Of a DNA stretch of 64,000 nt, positions 16,546-26,426 are shown piece by piece. The position numbers and the translations under genes are program-made. Numbering within the stretch: the first letter of the stretch is position 1; the number at the start of each line of letters is the position of its first letter. The notes below the pieces were generated by a model. That model was not told the origin of the DNA. It was given only the letters and a program-made list of their open reading frames with translations, and did no database searches. Source of the stretch: Halogranum rubrum (lineage in GTDB: Archaea; Halobacteriota; Halobacteria; Halobacteriales; Haloferacaceae). The stretch is from the NCBI RefSeq assembly GCF_900114455.1, contig NZ_FOTC01000010.1, positions 35,738 through 99,737 of the forward strand. The letters are read 5' to 3'.

Positions 16546-19500
16546 ATGGCAAGTCAGTCGGCGGTTGTTGACCACCTTTCGGAAGCGGAACTCTTCGAGC
16601 GGTGGAGCGATCGTTGGGACCATTTCCTCGATGACTTTTCTGCGGTGTCGACCTCAGGCACGATTTCTGAACGCCTCCGAGACAAGGTGAAAAGCGGGAA
16701 TGCAGAGCGGGCAATCGCCGGCGGTCACGAAGGGCGAGAAATCCTGGAACTCCTCCAGAACGCCCGTGACGCAATCCCTGGAGACACTGATGGTGGCCGC
16801 GTCTACGTTGGAGTGTACGACGAAGGCGTTCTCGTCGCGAACACCGGCCATCCCTTCGATATGTTCGACCCGGATGTCGAGGACGCCGTCACGATGATTG
16901 GCGAATCCTCGAAGGGGAATAGCGACCAGGAAATCGGACACAAGGGGGTTGGGCTGAAGTCAATACTCGCTACTGGGGATGCATTCGAGATCTGGACGCG
17001 CCACGAGAGTGCTACAAATGAAACGCTTCGCGTTAGGCTTAGTCGGTCGTACGTCACTGCTGCGTTGCTCTCGTCATTAGGATACGATACATCTGGGTTC
17101 GATCTTCGTGGGGCTGTCTCGAACGAAGCGATCCAGTCACTCACCACTGCTTCGAATGCTGATCAGCGAACCGAGGAGCTGACCCAAGACGCTCGGGAGG
17201 ACATCGGCAAGCTCCCGCTATTCGATTTTCCAGTTCCCCTGACGACCGCTTCTGGGGCAGACGATCCCGTTGCCGACCGGGCATCGGCGCTCCTCACTGG
17301 CGATGTCGACGAATGGTACGGTGAGCCCTTCCGCACGGCTGTTTTCGTTGAGTACGAGGACACGGAGTGGCGCGATCTCCTCGAGGCGTTCGATATTCCA
17401 CTGCCTGAATCGTCCGACAGAGGCAGTGCTGGTCGGGCCGAACGGCTCTGGTCGTATCTCTCGAAGGAGGCTGACGATGAAGGCGCGACGAGTGAAACGC
17501 TGACACCCGAGACGCTCATCCAGTTTGGCGGGATAGAGTCATTGCTGCTCGAACGCGTCGACGGCACGGAGCAACCAAGCCGGGAGCGGTGGGATGTCGA
17601 CCGTACCCCTGGGCCACTCGATAGCGAGACAGTGCGCCATGAGACAGTTACAGTGGCTGTCGAGGGAACGGACGCATCGTTCGCGGACGAGCAGTTTGAC
17701 CAGTTCGGGTTTGCTGACGCCGACGCACCCACGCAGTTGCTCGTTCCACAGACGAGAACTAAACGAGAGCGGCCACAGGAATATCCGCTATACCTCTACT
17801 ATCCGATTGAGAATACACGGGATGTTTCGCTCCCGTTCTGTCTCCATGGGCACTTCACGGTCGAGACGAATCGGAAAGATCTCAGTCTCAACAGCCTCGA
17901 TGAGAACCAGGCAGTCCTCGAACGAGGAGTGGAGCTCGTTGCTCGAGTTGCCGAGGCAGCAGGCGGGAGCAACTTTGGCGACCGCTATCCGTGGATTCTC
18001 CTCCCGTCACCACCGAAGAGCTACCCGGACGACCCGAGTTCACAGGCGAGCTTGCTCACGTGGTTCCGTGCCGCAGTCTATGAGGAACTCCGTGAGCGGC
18101 CGTGCGTTCCCACAGTTAGCGATGAAGACGGGGTATCGACACCTGTTGTACCCGGTGAGTCGCTTCTCCATTGGGACGGCACCGTGCGCGATGGCTTCCT
18201 CGCACTGTTCGATGTGACCGACTCGCTTGATGAATCAGTTTCCGACGCTGTCGTCGACCGTCATTTTCCGACGAAGAAAACACTCGAAGGTTGTCGTTCC
18301 GTCCCGGCCACATGGGAGGAGAGAATCGAAGCGCTCCTCTGGGTTGACGATGCAGAACAGTTCTCAACCGAGATTGCCCGCTCATGGGGCGCGATCCTTG
18401 GCAGCCACCTCGACCGGCAAATGGTCGGGCAGGATGCGTCACATCTTGTCTGTGACTCCGGTACTGCTCGGGCACTATTTGTCGGTACTATCGAGACGAT
18501 ACTCCGCTCTGGCTCGAACGATGATGAGCTGTCAGCAACGCTCGACATGCTCTCCTCGCACCTGGAGGGCGTATACCTCCTCCCCTGCCGTCGCACGAGC
18601 GAGAACGGAGTAGTCGGTGACGTCGCCGAAGAAACACGCTCTGAGAGTGATGCGGCGGATAGTACCCTCCTCGTTCCCATCGAGGCACGATCGGGGCCAA
18701 ATCCGAACGAGCGTGGGACGAGCCGCACACGGTCAGTCATCTGGGACATCAACTCTCCGGAACGAGACACCCAACCGCCAGAAGTACCGCGTGAGAAGTC
18801 GAGTTTCCGAGTCTACTTCTTGGATCGAGCGGTCGAACAGAACGAACGCGCCCGTCGCGTTCTGGACCTCGCTGGTCGGCCGTGGGGAGTCCGTGTCTAC
18901 GATGGCACGCCGAGCTATTTCCGCGAACTCCTGGACACGTTCGCGATGGATGACTCGGCGCGTGTGAAGGCGCTGGACTTCTACTTCCTCGCGAAGCAGA
19001 TCAACAAGCTCGGGAGCGAGTCGACGGACCTTCAGACAGACGAAGGTTCGTTTGTTCCGACTGAATACGTGAAATCCGCGGTTGCGCGGTCAGAAGGTGA
19101 CCAGCGGCAAAACCTCCGCCGACGCCTGAATCTCCGAAATAATCGCCTCACCCTCCCGCGAGAGGGAGGCACCCATACCATCCGGGAAACGATACTCGAC
19201 GATGATTGGCAGCGTATCCTGGCGCTAGCCCACGGAGAGGATGCGACTGAAGACTGGGACACGTTCGATGGGGATGCAACTGCGACATGGCCAGCGCCGA
19301 CTGAAGAGGCGTGGGTTCCGATTGCCGGTGCGCTTGAGACTGACGACGCTCACGAGCGAATCGCGAAAACACTCTCGTTGTTCGGTGTCTCGGTACTTCC
19401 CGATATCCGGACGGTATGGATGTATGGGTCCGGGCATCCACGAACTCGAGGCGACGCATCCTGGGATCCCGTCGAGTGGTCTGCAGGCGACTTTCTGGCG

Positions 19501-22500
19501 GGCGACGGCGTCCCGGAGAGTGCTGGCGCACTCCAGCGTTCTCTAGCAGATGCAGGAAACGTCTATCAACAGTGGATCACGGCGCCGGGAAGACACCCCC
19601 AGACGACAGCCGAGCACTCGAACGCATGTAACGTCAAGACGGATGGTGTCCTCAGAGACGTCTTCCTCGCAACGTGGATCTGGTTCGACGACCTCGACGC
19701 AGTTCAGCAGCTCGGCGAAGAGAATCTCCTCGAACTTCTTCACCGGTACGAAGGCCAGTTCACCAAGTCGATACTTGAGACGGGATGGACCTGCTCGCAT
19801 GGTCATCAGCGTGACGGCTACGGATGGTCGAAGTCAGTCCCGACGCTCCTGAACTGGCAGCTTCGCCAACTGGAAGTCTGGGACGCGACCGTAACAACGA
19901 ATCCAGAACTCAAAGACCGGTGGGGAGATGACGCTGCACGATTTGCCTACACAGTCGTAAAGACTGGGTCGCGTGGGGCTAGAGCCTCGCGACTCTTCCC
20001 GCACATCGATCCGGATGACCTCGATCTCTCTGAAGAACTGCTCCGAAAGCTGGGAGTGAAACCAGTCGGTTCGTTCGATGCTACTGAAGCTGCGTGGCAC
20101 CTGCACCGGCTCCTCGAGGTCCTCGCCGTCGACGGCCCAAACGAGGAACCGGTCGCTCTCGATATCCCTGACGACCGGGATAATGATTGGAACGCGGCTT
20201 ACACGGCGCTCCTAGAACCGATTCTGCGCCAGCTACCTGCAGAGGACCCAGAAGCAGAAGACGTCGACTTGCCGTTCCTGACTCACCTCCCGATTAAGCG
20301 TAGCGGTGAGTGGCAAGTCGCGTCGCTAGAGTGGCTGGCAGAGAACGCCGACAAGGGTCGCTACTACGAGGACCAGTCACCGAAGCCGTGGGAACGCCGT
20401 GCCGTCGAACAGGGCGGACACTGGCTCCTAGCCAGAACTGCGTCAGGGCCGTTTACCCGGCTCACCAACGCTCTCGGGATTGCGCGAGTCGACGCGTCGA
20501 AGCCAATCTTCGAAGCGGACGAGTTGACATTCACGGACGAGTCGGTCGTCGAATTCCGTTCGGCACTCCGTGATCGGATGGTGCTCCTCGTTGCATCACT
20601 CGAGCAGCGGAGTGAGGATCGAATCCGCGAATTTGCAGATGATTTAGACGCCGCAATCGCAGAGCTGCGAGTGGCTGAACAGTTCCCCGAAGTAATCGAA
20701 GACGACCTCGACGCCCCGAAATCGGGCCTCTATGCACCTCGGAGCGGTGAGGAAGCCTTCGTGTTCAATTCAGCAGCCTTCGACGACGGACTCACCCTCG
20801 ACGGGCTCGCGAACGCTGTCTCGCTGCTTGCCGAACAACCGACGACAATTGCGACGTTCCGAGAGGCACTCGACGGTGATCTCTCACCAGCAGAGCTCAC
20901 GAAGCGATGGCAGCGGCGAACCTTCCCCGTCGATGACGTCGCACGGATACTAGGTACGAGACGACGTCGAGACCTTCGGCAACGGCTTGACGCTATTGTC
21001 ACCTTGGTCGAGCACTTCGACGGCACGGTTGCTCCGACCGTCGACGAAGTCGTTGAAGCAATCGAGCGCGAGGAGGACATCGCTGTCAAAGACTTCAAGC
21101 GGGCCTTGTGCGGCCTTGAAGTCACTACTCTAGATGGGACATCGCCCCAGGGAGCGTTCGTTCGCGACGTTCGGGAAAGTCTTCCTCACGATCTTAGATT
21201 CGTTCTCGATCGGCTCTTTGGCGAGGATCGGCGACCGTGGCGGGAGATAATCTTGGAGTCCGACAGCGGCCGCGAATCGGATGTGATTGAGTGGCTGGCG
21301 AAGAACGCGAGAGCGCTCGACGCGACAGCGTGTTTCCCACAGTCAGTTCCGTCCGCCTACGTCCGTGTGCTCGCTGTGATGAACGTCTGGGACCGTACGG
21401 AGACGACGGAACTCAACGACATCGATGTGTGGCGGTCGCGGCTTCGCACCTTATCGACGGAGTCAAACGTTCAGTGGGTTGACCGACTCCCCGACCGATT
21501 ACAGAATGAGGACGCAGACGGCGAGCTGTTATTCTACTATTCCCCCGAAGATCGGTTCCGGTCGCAGGTCGTCACTCCCTTCCTCGAGGGACTTTCCGGA
21601 GCTATCGCGAGCGAAACAGCGAATCTGGAGACAATGCTGCGACGGTATATCCTTGAGGGAGAGCTACCGGAAGATGAAGCGACGGTCTCCGCTGCCGACC
21701 ACCAAGACGGCGCACTTGCTGACCTCCAGTCTGCGGCCATGAGTGGCCAGCAATTCTCAACCGAGAGCCTTCTCGATGCAGGGTTCGAGGTGCAAAGCGC
21801 TTCGACGCGGACAACTGGCAGTGGCGGTGGTGGCGGGAGTACGCAGTATCGTGGTCGCGGTCAGCAAGGCGAGGCTGCGACGCTCGTCGCGATACTGGAT
21901 GATGCTGCACGCTGGCTTGACGACCAGCCCATCGGAATGATTCGGACGGTCCGCTCGACGTTCCGTGCGTTGCACGACGATCAGCAGAACGGCGATCACA
22001 ACTGGCATCTCGACCGAGTCTGGGACCAGGAACTACTACCGCTCTTGTCGGGCGGTGGGTTAACGCGGGAATCTATCGTCGACTGGCGTGATCACCTTGG
22101 AAATGGGCGGCTTCGGGATCATCCGCTGGTCAGACTCTGTAACGTCACGCTTGAACAGGGCCCCGGGTTCGACGTAATCGACCCGTTCGGTCCATTATCG
22201 GGTCCACGACGAGAATTCGATCTCGGCCAGTTCGTTCCTGTCGAGGTGAAGGCGGTCGGCGGCCGTTCCCCACCATTCCACTTCCGACTAACGACCAACG
22301 AATACCGTCGCTGCAAGGCATTTCTCCGAGGAGATCGGTCGTACGTGATTCGGCTCGTCCACGTCCCTGAGCCAGGGACACCCAACTGGGCGTCAGAGAC
22401 GCGTTTCGTTTCTGAGATAGTACTCGAAGATGAGTCAGACGCTGAATCCCTAGTTCGTGGAAATCCCTTCGAGGAAGTCGTTAAAGGCGGCTACATGAAT

Positions 22501-22518
22501 ATGAGCGTAGACCAGTGA
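16546..22518 (+). CDS. Giant sacsin-like GHKL ATPase with C-terminal DUF3883-type domain
   Basis: A 1990-residue protein. The N-terminal 250 residues hold an Hsp90-type (GHKL) ATP-binding site of the sacsin kind: ILELLQNARDAI (N box, about 66-77), GVLVANTGHPF (G1-like, about 95-105) and IGHKGVGLKSIL (G2, about 131-142). A long middle of 1500 residues has no motif I recognise, apart from a Gly/Ser-rich linker (SGSGGGGGS) near 1760. The C-terminus (about 1870-1960) has GFDVID then VPVEVKAVGG and a TTNEYRRC helix, the D...ExK plan of DUF3883, a PD-(D/E)XK-like domain. Proteins joining these ends are frequent in defence islands and neighbours here support that role, but the mechanism is unknown. 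It has its own promoter and is not part of the polB operon. Confidence 0.8.
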   Translation: MASQSAVVDHLSEAELFERWSDRWDHFLDDFSAVSTSGTISERLRDKVKSGNAERAIAGGHEGREILELLQNARDAIPGDTDGGRVYVGVYDEGVLVANTGHPFDMFDPDVEDAVTMIGESSKGNSDQEIGHKGVGLKSILATGDAFEIWTRHESATNETLRVRLSRSYVTAALLSSLGYDTSGFDLRGAVSNEAIQSLTTASNADQRTEELTQDAREDIGKLPLFDFPVPLTTASGADDPVADRASALLTGDVDEWYGEPFRTAVFVEYEDTEWRDLLEAFDIPLPESSDRGSAGRAERLWSYLSKEADDEGATSETLTPETLIQFGGIESLLLERVDGTEQPSRERWDVDRTPGPLDSETVRHETVTVAVEGTDASFADEQFDQFGFADADAPTQLLVPQTRTKRERPQEYPLYLYYPIENTRDVSLPFCLHGHFTVETNRKDLSLNSLDENQAVLERGVELVARVAEAAGGSNFGDRYPWILLPSPPKSYPDDPSSQASLLTWFRAAVYEELRERPCVPTVSDEDGVSTPVVPGESLLHWDGTVRDGFLALFDVTDSLDESVSDAVVDRHFPTKKTLEGCRSVPATWEERIEALLWVDDAEQFSTEIARSWGAILGSHLDRQMVGQDASHLVCDSGTARALFVGTIETILRSGSNDDELSATLDMLSSHLEGVYLLPCRRTSENGVVGDVAEETRSESDAADSTLLVPIEARSGPNPNERGTSRTRSVIWDINSPERDTQPPEVPREKSSFRVYFLDRAVEQNERARRVLDLAGRPWGVRVYDGTPSYFRELLDTFAMDDSARVKALDFYFLAKQINKLGSESTDLQTDEGSFVPTEYVKSAVARSEGDQRQNLRRRLNLRNNRLTLPREGGTHTIRETILDDDWQRILALAHGEDATEDWDTFDGDATATWPAPTEEAWVPIAGALETDDAHERIAKTLSLFGVSVLPDIRTVWMYGSGHPRTRGDASWDPVEWSAGDFLAGDGVPESAGALQRSLADAGNVYQQWITAPGRHPQTTAEHSNACNVKTDGVLRDVFLATWIWFDDLDAVQQLGEENLLELLHRYEGQFTKSILETGWTCSHGHQRDGYGWSKSVPTLLNWQLRQLEVWDATVTTNPELKDRWGDDAARFAYTVVKTGSRGARASRLFPHIDPDDLDLSEELLRKLGVKPVGSFDATEAAWHLHRLLEVLAVDGPNEEPVALDIPDDRDNDWNAAYTALLEPILRQLPAEDPEAEDVDLPFLTHLPIKRSGEWQVASLEWLAENADKGRYYEDQSPKPWERRAVEQGGHWLLARTASGPFTRLTNALGIARVDASKPIFEADELTFTDESVVEFRSALRDRMVLLVASLEQRSEDRIREFADDLDAAIAELRVAEQFPEVIEDDLDAPKSGLYAPRSGEEAFVFNSAAFDDGLTLDGLANAVSLLAEQPTTIATFREALDGDLSPAELTKRWQRRTFPVDDVARILGTRRRRDLRQRLDAIVTLVEHFDGTVAPTVDEVVEAIEREEDIAVKDFKRALCGLEVTTLDGTSPQGAFVRDVRESLPHDLRFVLDRLFGEDRRPWREIILESDSGRESDVIEWLAKNARALDATACFPQSVPSAYVRVLAVMNVWDRTETTELNDIDVWRSRLRTLSTESNVQWVDRLPDRLQNEDADGELLFYYSPEDRFRSQVVTPFLEGLSGAIASETANLETMLRRYILEGELPEDEATVSAADHQDGALADLQSAAMSGQQFSTESLLDAGFEVQSASTRTTGSGGGGGSTQYRGRGQQGEAATLVAILDDAARWLDDQPIGMIRTVRSTFRALHDDQQNGDHNWHLDRVWDQELLPLLSGGGLTRESIVDWRDHLGNGRLRDHPLVRLCNVTLEQGPGFDVIDPFGPLSGPRREFDLGQFVPVEVKAVGGRSPPFHFRLTTNEYRRCKAFLRGDRSYVIRLVHVPEPGTPNWASETRFVSEIVLEDESDAESLVRGNPFEEVVKGGYMNMSVDQ

Positions 22519-22628
22519 ATCAACTCCGGCAGTAGGCTGGCGGAGCGGCACCACTTGTGCCCCATATTTCGAGGACAGTATAGAACAAATGTCGCCTGAG
22601 AATACCGTAGATTAGAGCGAGACAGACG

Positions 22629-22746
22629 CCTCTATCGATTTGTTGTGTGAGAAACCACCAAGCACCTGGGGCACACCTCTATCGACTTGTTCTCGATGTC
22701 GAGTGAGCTAGGTTGTTGCCGCACCCTCGCCCCTATCGATTTGTTC
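22629..22746 (+). repeat. Three origin iterons downstream of orc1/cdc6
   Basis: Three near-identical 16-17 base repeats of the type CCCCTATCGATTTGTTC: 22629-22644 (CCTCTATCGATTTGTT), 22676-22692 (with GACTTG) and 22730-22746 (full match). They are spaced 47 and 54 bases apart, in the same orientation as the three copies at 24259-24580. They are likely Orc1/Cdc6 binding sites of the adjacent origin. Confidence 0.85.
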
Positions 22747-22756
22747 CGAGAAGAAG

Positions 22757-24082
22757 CTACTTATTGATCTGAGCCTTCACGACGGTCCGTAGTTCGTCCA
22801 CGTTGACGTCCTTCAGTCGCGAATCTTCTCGAAGTGTCTCGATGATGGTGTTCGGGTTCTCTCCAAACGTAAACTCGAGATAACTTCCCGAATGCGGTCC
22901 CTGGCTTTTCCGCTCGGTCTCGACCAAGGAATACGTCGTGAGTTCCTTCATCTTGTTCACGTACGTCTCCTGGTGATACTGATCTGCATCGAGTGTCCCC
23001 GTCAGATATTGATACACGCGATAGCCGAGCGGACTTTTCGCTGCACCAGTCCCGGTTTCCCGAGCAACCGCAGCAGTCGCAAAGAGACAGAGCTTCTTCT
23101 GGGTGCTAATCCCACGAGTCACTTCGAGTACGCGGTTCTTCTCGACTTTGTCTTGGGCTTCTCGGATGTGCTCTTCGCGAACCTGGTCCGCATTTGCTTT
23201 CTCAGCGATCGATCCTGCTGTTCGCATGAGGTCGATCGCCTTCCGTGCGTCCCCGTTCGTTTGAGCAGCGAACGCGGCAGCTAGCGGAATCACGTCGTTA
23301 CTGAGTGCGTTTTCGTGGAAAGCATCTTCCCGAGCCCAAAGAATCTCTCGGAGCTGGTTGGCGTCGTAGTCGCTGAAGTGGACGTCCTCGGGTGTAAACG
23401 AGCTGAGTGCTCGACTGCCAACGTTTTCCATCATCTTCGTGTCGTTGGTGATGGCGGTCACCGAAACCTGGGCAGTGATCTCGTCCGTGCTCCCAGCACG
23501 AGATAGCTGGTACAGAAGACGAGAGAAAGCCGGCTCGTCCATATCTCGGCGACCGACGAGCATATCGAGTTCGTCGAGGATGAAGACGACTGTGTCGTAG
23601 TGCTCGTTGATTAGACGATAGAGTTCTCGCCATTTCTTCTTGTTCGGGATACCGTGTTCTGGGACCTCAACGGTCGCTCCGACGTCGTTCGCGACTTTTC
23701 GGGCTAGCTCGTAAACGGCTGAGCCGAGAGTCCCGACGTTCTGGCAGTTCATCTGGATTACGCCGAATCTGATGTCACGACTTTCACAGAGTTCGAGGAT
23801 GTTCGAACAGACGGCGTTGATAATGAGCGATTTCCCAGTCCCTGACGGTCCGTAGAGGAAGAGATTTGGGGGACGTTCGTTGCTGATCGCGACGCGAAGA
23901 TGTTGGGTGATGTCAGTAAGCTGGGAGTCGCGACCGACGATACGTTCCTCGTCGACGATCTCGTTCGGTTCGAGAAGAGATCGGTTCTTGATGAGACTCG
24001 CGGCTTCTTCCTGCTCGAGGATGAGATCTTTGATAGAACCCGTGGACTCGGGTGTTTCCTCGGGACCAGGATCCGTGGGCAT
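22757..24082 (-). CDS. orc: Orc1/Cdc6 replication initiator of the plasmid origin
   Basis: A 441-residue AAA+ protein of normal length for a haloarchaeal Orc1/Cdc6. Motifs: LYGPSGTGKSL (Walker A, about 80-90), VVFILDELDML (Walker B, about 170-180), SVTAITNDTKMM (sensor 1), and a C-terminal winged-helix region. It is surrounded by nine copies of one iteron, six on its 5' side and three on its 3' side, which identifies it as the origin-binding initiator of this replicon. ATG at 24082 is preferred because a TATA-like stretch (TCTTTTAGTATCC on this strand, about 24100-24112) stands at leaderless spacing; a GTG four codons upstream is the alternative. Confidence 0.92.
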   Translation of the reverse strand: MPTDPGPEETPESTGSIKDLILEQEEAASLIKNRSLLEPNEIVDEERIVGRDSQLTDITQHLRVAISNERPPNLFLYGPSGTGKSLIINAVCSNILELCESRDIRFGVIQMNCQNVGTLGSAVYELARKVANDVGATVEVPEHGIPNKKKWRELYRLINEHYDTVVFILDELDMLVGRRDMDEPAFSRLLYQLSRAGSTDEITAQVSVTAITNDTKMMENVGSRALSSFTPEDVHFSDYDANQLREILWAREDAFHENALSNDVIPLAAAFAAQTNGDARKAIDLMRTAGSIAEKANADQVREEHIREAQDKVEKNRVLEVTRGISTQKKLCLFATAAVARETGTGAAKSPLGYRVYQYLTGTLDADQYHQETYVNKMKELTTYSLVETERKSQGPHSGSYLEFTFGENPNTIIETLREDSRLKDVNVDELRTVVKAQINK

Positions 24083-24258
24083 ACCCCACCTCACTCTATC
24101 AGGATACTAAAAGATTCCCCTGTCGATTTCTTTTCTACCGCTATGAGGCTCATCAGTGTAGAATCAAAGAGTTATAGCGTTCTGCTCGCAGACCTCCGAC
24201 GATTTGTTAGAGAGGCTTTCTTTGGACGACATCACGAGAAATGAACAACACCCTCTCA

Positions 24259-24930
24259 CCCCTATCGATTTGTTCTACCCACAAAGGAGGGGTAGGGGTC
24301 ACTCGATGCCGATCACGCTGTCACCACCCCTAAGCCGAATTTTCGTTGGATGAGCTGTTGTCCTCTCTATCTATTCTTCTTTCTTCTAGTTCTAGTACTA
24401 GACTAGCTAGAGTAGACACACCCCTATCGATTTGTTCTAATCGATTGGAGTCGTTCGATTTGGCTTCGTTTCTTGACTTAAACAGGTTCCTGTAACGTGG
24501 GTGTAGTCAGCCTCGACATCTCCAATACAAGTCCTTAGACTTGCTTCTGAGCTCAACCAGTCTCCCCTATCGATTTGTTCTACTTCGTCCTCGTCTCCCG
24601 AAATAGTCGAAAAACAATCTTATAAAAGCGTAGAATATAGGAGAGAACTCCTGATCACCGTATTTCTCATTACTTCCACCGGTGTCAAACAGCTCCGGTG
24701 GTGCTCTTTCCCGGGAGAACAAATCGATAGGGGTGAGAGGGTGGTTCCAAAGTCAGTACCGTAATATGCAGAATCCGTTCCCCAGCGAGGCCTTCCGCGT
24801 TCATAATTCTATCCTGGAATTCAGGAACTTCTCTCCTCAACGATCGAACTGCCCATAGCTACGCCCCTGAACAAATCGATAGGGGTGACTCTGTGTACGT
24901 ACGTGGTCTCGGTGAACAAGTCGATAGGGG
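24259..24930. other. Replication origin: iterons around AT-rich DNA
   Basis: Three iterons CCCCTATCGATTTGTTC in the forward direction (24259-24275, 24421-24437, 24564-24580) face three in reverse (24717-24733, 24869-24885, 24914-24930, the last with one change). AT-rich tracts lie between them: a pyrimidine-rich stretch at about 24361-24390 and a TTATAAAAG-containing stretch at about 24598-24645, the latter at the point where iteron direction flips and the best candidate unwinding site. The iterons carry a run of four G or C and a dyad ATCGAT, in keeping with ORB-type Orc1/Cdc6 sites. No gene is visible in 24083-25098. Confidence 0.88.
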
Positions 24931-25047
24931 TGAGCCTCCGCTTCCTGGCGATTAGAATGCAATCCATCGGATTCTACGTCACTGCAGGGTCGATGCGTAC
25001 AGTCCATGTGTCACCGATTGCAAGACGATTTGAGTCTCTCTCGCTAG

Positions 25048-25089
25048 TTAACCAACGCGAAGATGTCTTCCGGCAGACTTGTTGGTTAA
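25048..25089. repeat. TTAACCAACA inverted-repeat element, copy b
   Basis: TTAACCAACG (25048-25057) and TGTTGGTTAA (25080-25089), 22-base spacer. It ends nine bases after the stop codon of the leftward gene at 25099. Confidence 0.85.
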
Positions 25090-25098
25090 GGGCGTCGG

Positions 25099-25413
25099 TC
25101 ACATCTCCCGATCGATTTCGAGCTTCCGCATAGCTCGTTCGAATACGTCCGGGTGACGATGGGCGAGATTCTCGAGATGATTACGAATGGACTGGGCCGG
25201 ATTGACGTCGACATCATCCGTGTCCTGGAGTTCACGCCAGAACTGATGCATTTCTTCGCTTACGGAGACGCCTATTGTATGGTCCTTCACGCCAGTATTG
25301 AGTGCGTCGTAGTAAGGTTCTGTATCGAAGTCCGACGAACCTTGCTGGTCCACTCGGTCTTTTTCCTCCGCTGCGTCATCCATCGCTTCGCCGAATGGAT
25401 TGTCGTTGCTCAT
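25099..25413 (-). CDS. Small acidic protein beside the origin, possibly partition or regulatory
   Basis: A 104-residue protein: an acidic, disordered N-terminal half, then HTIGVSVSEEMHQFWRELQ and a helical C-terminus (AQSIRNHLENLAHRHP). The strand VSVS followed by two helices recalls ribbon-helix-helix DNA-binding proteins such as plasmid CopG/ParB-like factors, but the match is weak and I give no family. It lies 24 bases after the AAA ATPase gene, probably in the same operon, and an AT-rich repeat element sits in that gap just before its start. Next to the origin, this pair could serve partition or copy control. Confidence 0.6.
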   Translation of the reverse strand: MSNDNPFGEAMDDAAEEKDRVDQQGSSDFDTEPYYDALNTGVKDHTIGVSVSEEMHQFWRELQDTDDVDVNPAQSIRNHLENLAHRHPDVFERAMRKLEIDREM

Positions 25414-25422
25414 ACGCTCTTG

Positions 25423-25443
25423 TTCTTAAGCTTAATATTAAAG
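25423..25443. repeat. AT-rich TTAATCTTA-type element, copy 1
   Basis: TTCTTAAGCTTAATATTAAAG, related to seven other AT-rich elements between 25.4 and 40.4 kb. It occupies the gap between the AAA ATPase stop and the start of the gene at 25413. Confidence 0.6.
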
Positions 25444-26367
25444 ATATTCGTCTAACGTCTCGTCCGTGATTTGGACGTCTTGTTCGGCTGCGAATTGCTG
25501 CGCACCAGCCCGGAATGCATGATAGCACTTCTGTCGAGTATTACGCGGAGTCCCATCGCTGACTTCGACGACAGTCTCGATGGCACTCGCCGTGTAGGGG
25601 TCGGACGGATATCCAGAATCGTACTCTTCCTCACGGGCCCAGGCAAGCCACCTGGCGATGAGTTCTTCTGTTTCTGCGAACCCGAACCGTTCCAGCGTCC
25701 GATCCTTCGCGACGAGTCGCGAACTGAGTGTCTCGCGCAGTTCGTCGATTCGATCACCAGCACGCTCTGTTCCGAACAGGAAGAGAATGAAAACTGGTTC
25801 ACTTTCTCCGAGGTCACCGACACTCTGCAACGCGGCTAGTAGCTGCTCGAAGGTCCGTGTATTCCGAGCTGCATCCTCGAGTTGGTCGACCTGAATAATA
25901 CACGCGATATCGAGGGCTTCGAGCTGGTCGGCAACCTCCTCGACGAGCTGTCGAACTTCGTCTGTGGCGTGAGGGTACGTCTCTGGAATCTCGAGGTCAT
26001 CGTACTCACTGAGCTCGTCGAGAAGGCGTGTATAGAAGCGACGTGTCGTGATGGACTCCACTTCGCGTATTCGAGCGACTCGGAACTCCTCGCTCCGAGG
26101 GCCATCTGAAAGAGCATCGTACACGAGATCACGGAAGTGAGATTTCCCAGCGCCCCGTTCATCGATGATCGAGATGTGGCCTGCTCGATTTAGGATGTGG
26201 CTCGCGACTTCGTTGAGTAGATCTTGATTCGCACGCACCGCAATCCTCGCGTCAGGAAGTGTTTCAGCCGTGAACGGAATTCGCTCTGGCTTGATCCCGA
26301 GTTGATTCGCATAGGTCTCCTGTGCCTCCTCTGTTTTATCGAGGGCCTCGGTGAATTGGTCGCTCAT
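25438..26367 (-). CDS. AAA+ ATPase of Orc1/Cdc6-like type
   Basis: A 309-residue protein with IIDERGAGKSHFRDLVYDAL (Walker A at about 70-80) and ACIIQVDQLEDAA (Walker B variant with a single acidic residue, about 153-165). A sensor-like FILFLFGTERAGDR strand follows, then an Arg-rich segment and a C-terminal helical part. The plan fits a small Orc/TniB-like AAA ATPase; a canonical winged helix is not obvious. An exact 16-bp palindrome lies 43-58 bases upstream and is a likely operator. It may be a second replication or partition ATPase. Confidence 0.65.
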   Translation of the reverse strand: MSDQFTEALDKTEEAQETYANQLGIKPERIPFTAETLPDARIAVRANQDLLNEVASHILNRAGHISIIDERGAGKSHFRDLVYDALSDGPRSEEFRVARIREVESITTRRFYTRLLDELSEYDDLEIPETYPHATDEVRQLVEEVADQLEALDIACIIQVDQLEDAARNTRTFEQLLAALQSVGDLGESEPVFILFLFGTERAGDRIDELRETLSSRLVAKDRTLERFGFAETEELIARWLAWAREEEYDSGYPSDPYTASAIETVVEVSDGTPRNTRQKCYHAFRAGAQQFAAEQDVQITDETLDEYL

Positions 26368-26397
26368 AGTGGCTCCACATACTGAACCGACTTAAAT

Positions 26398-26426
26398 CTA
26401 ATCTGAATATTAATCTTAAGATTAAC
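26398..26426. repeat. AT-rich TTAATCTTA-type element, copy 2, with a perfect palindrome
   Basis: Contains TTAATCTTAAGATTAA at 26410-26425, a perfect 16-bp palindrome, preceded by the related CTAATCTGAATATTAA. It lies in the promoter region of the leftward AAA ATPase gene. Confidence 0.75.

Noticed and set aside
24259..24930. Possible CRISPR array in the repeats near the origin
   Set aside because: Repeats are 17 bases, unevenly spaced and in both orientations around an initiator gene; they are origin iterons.
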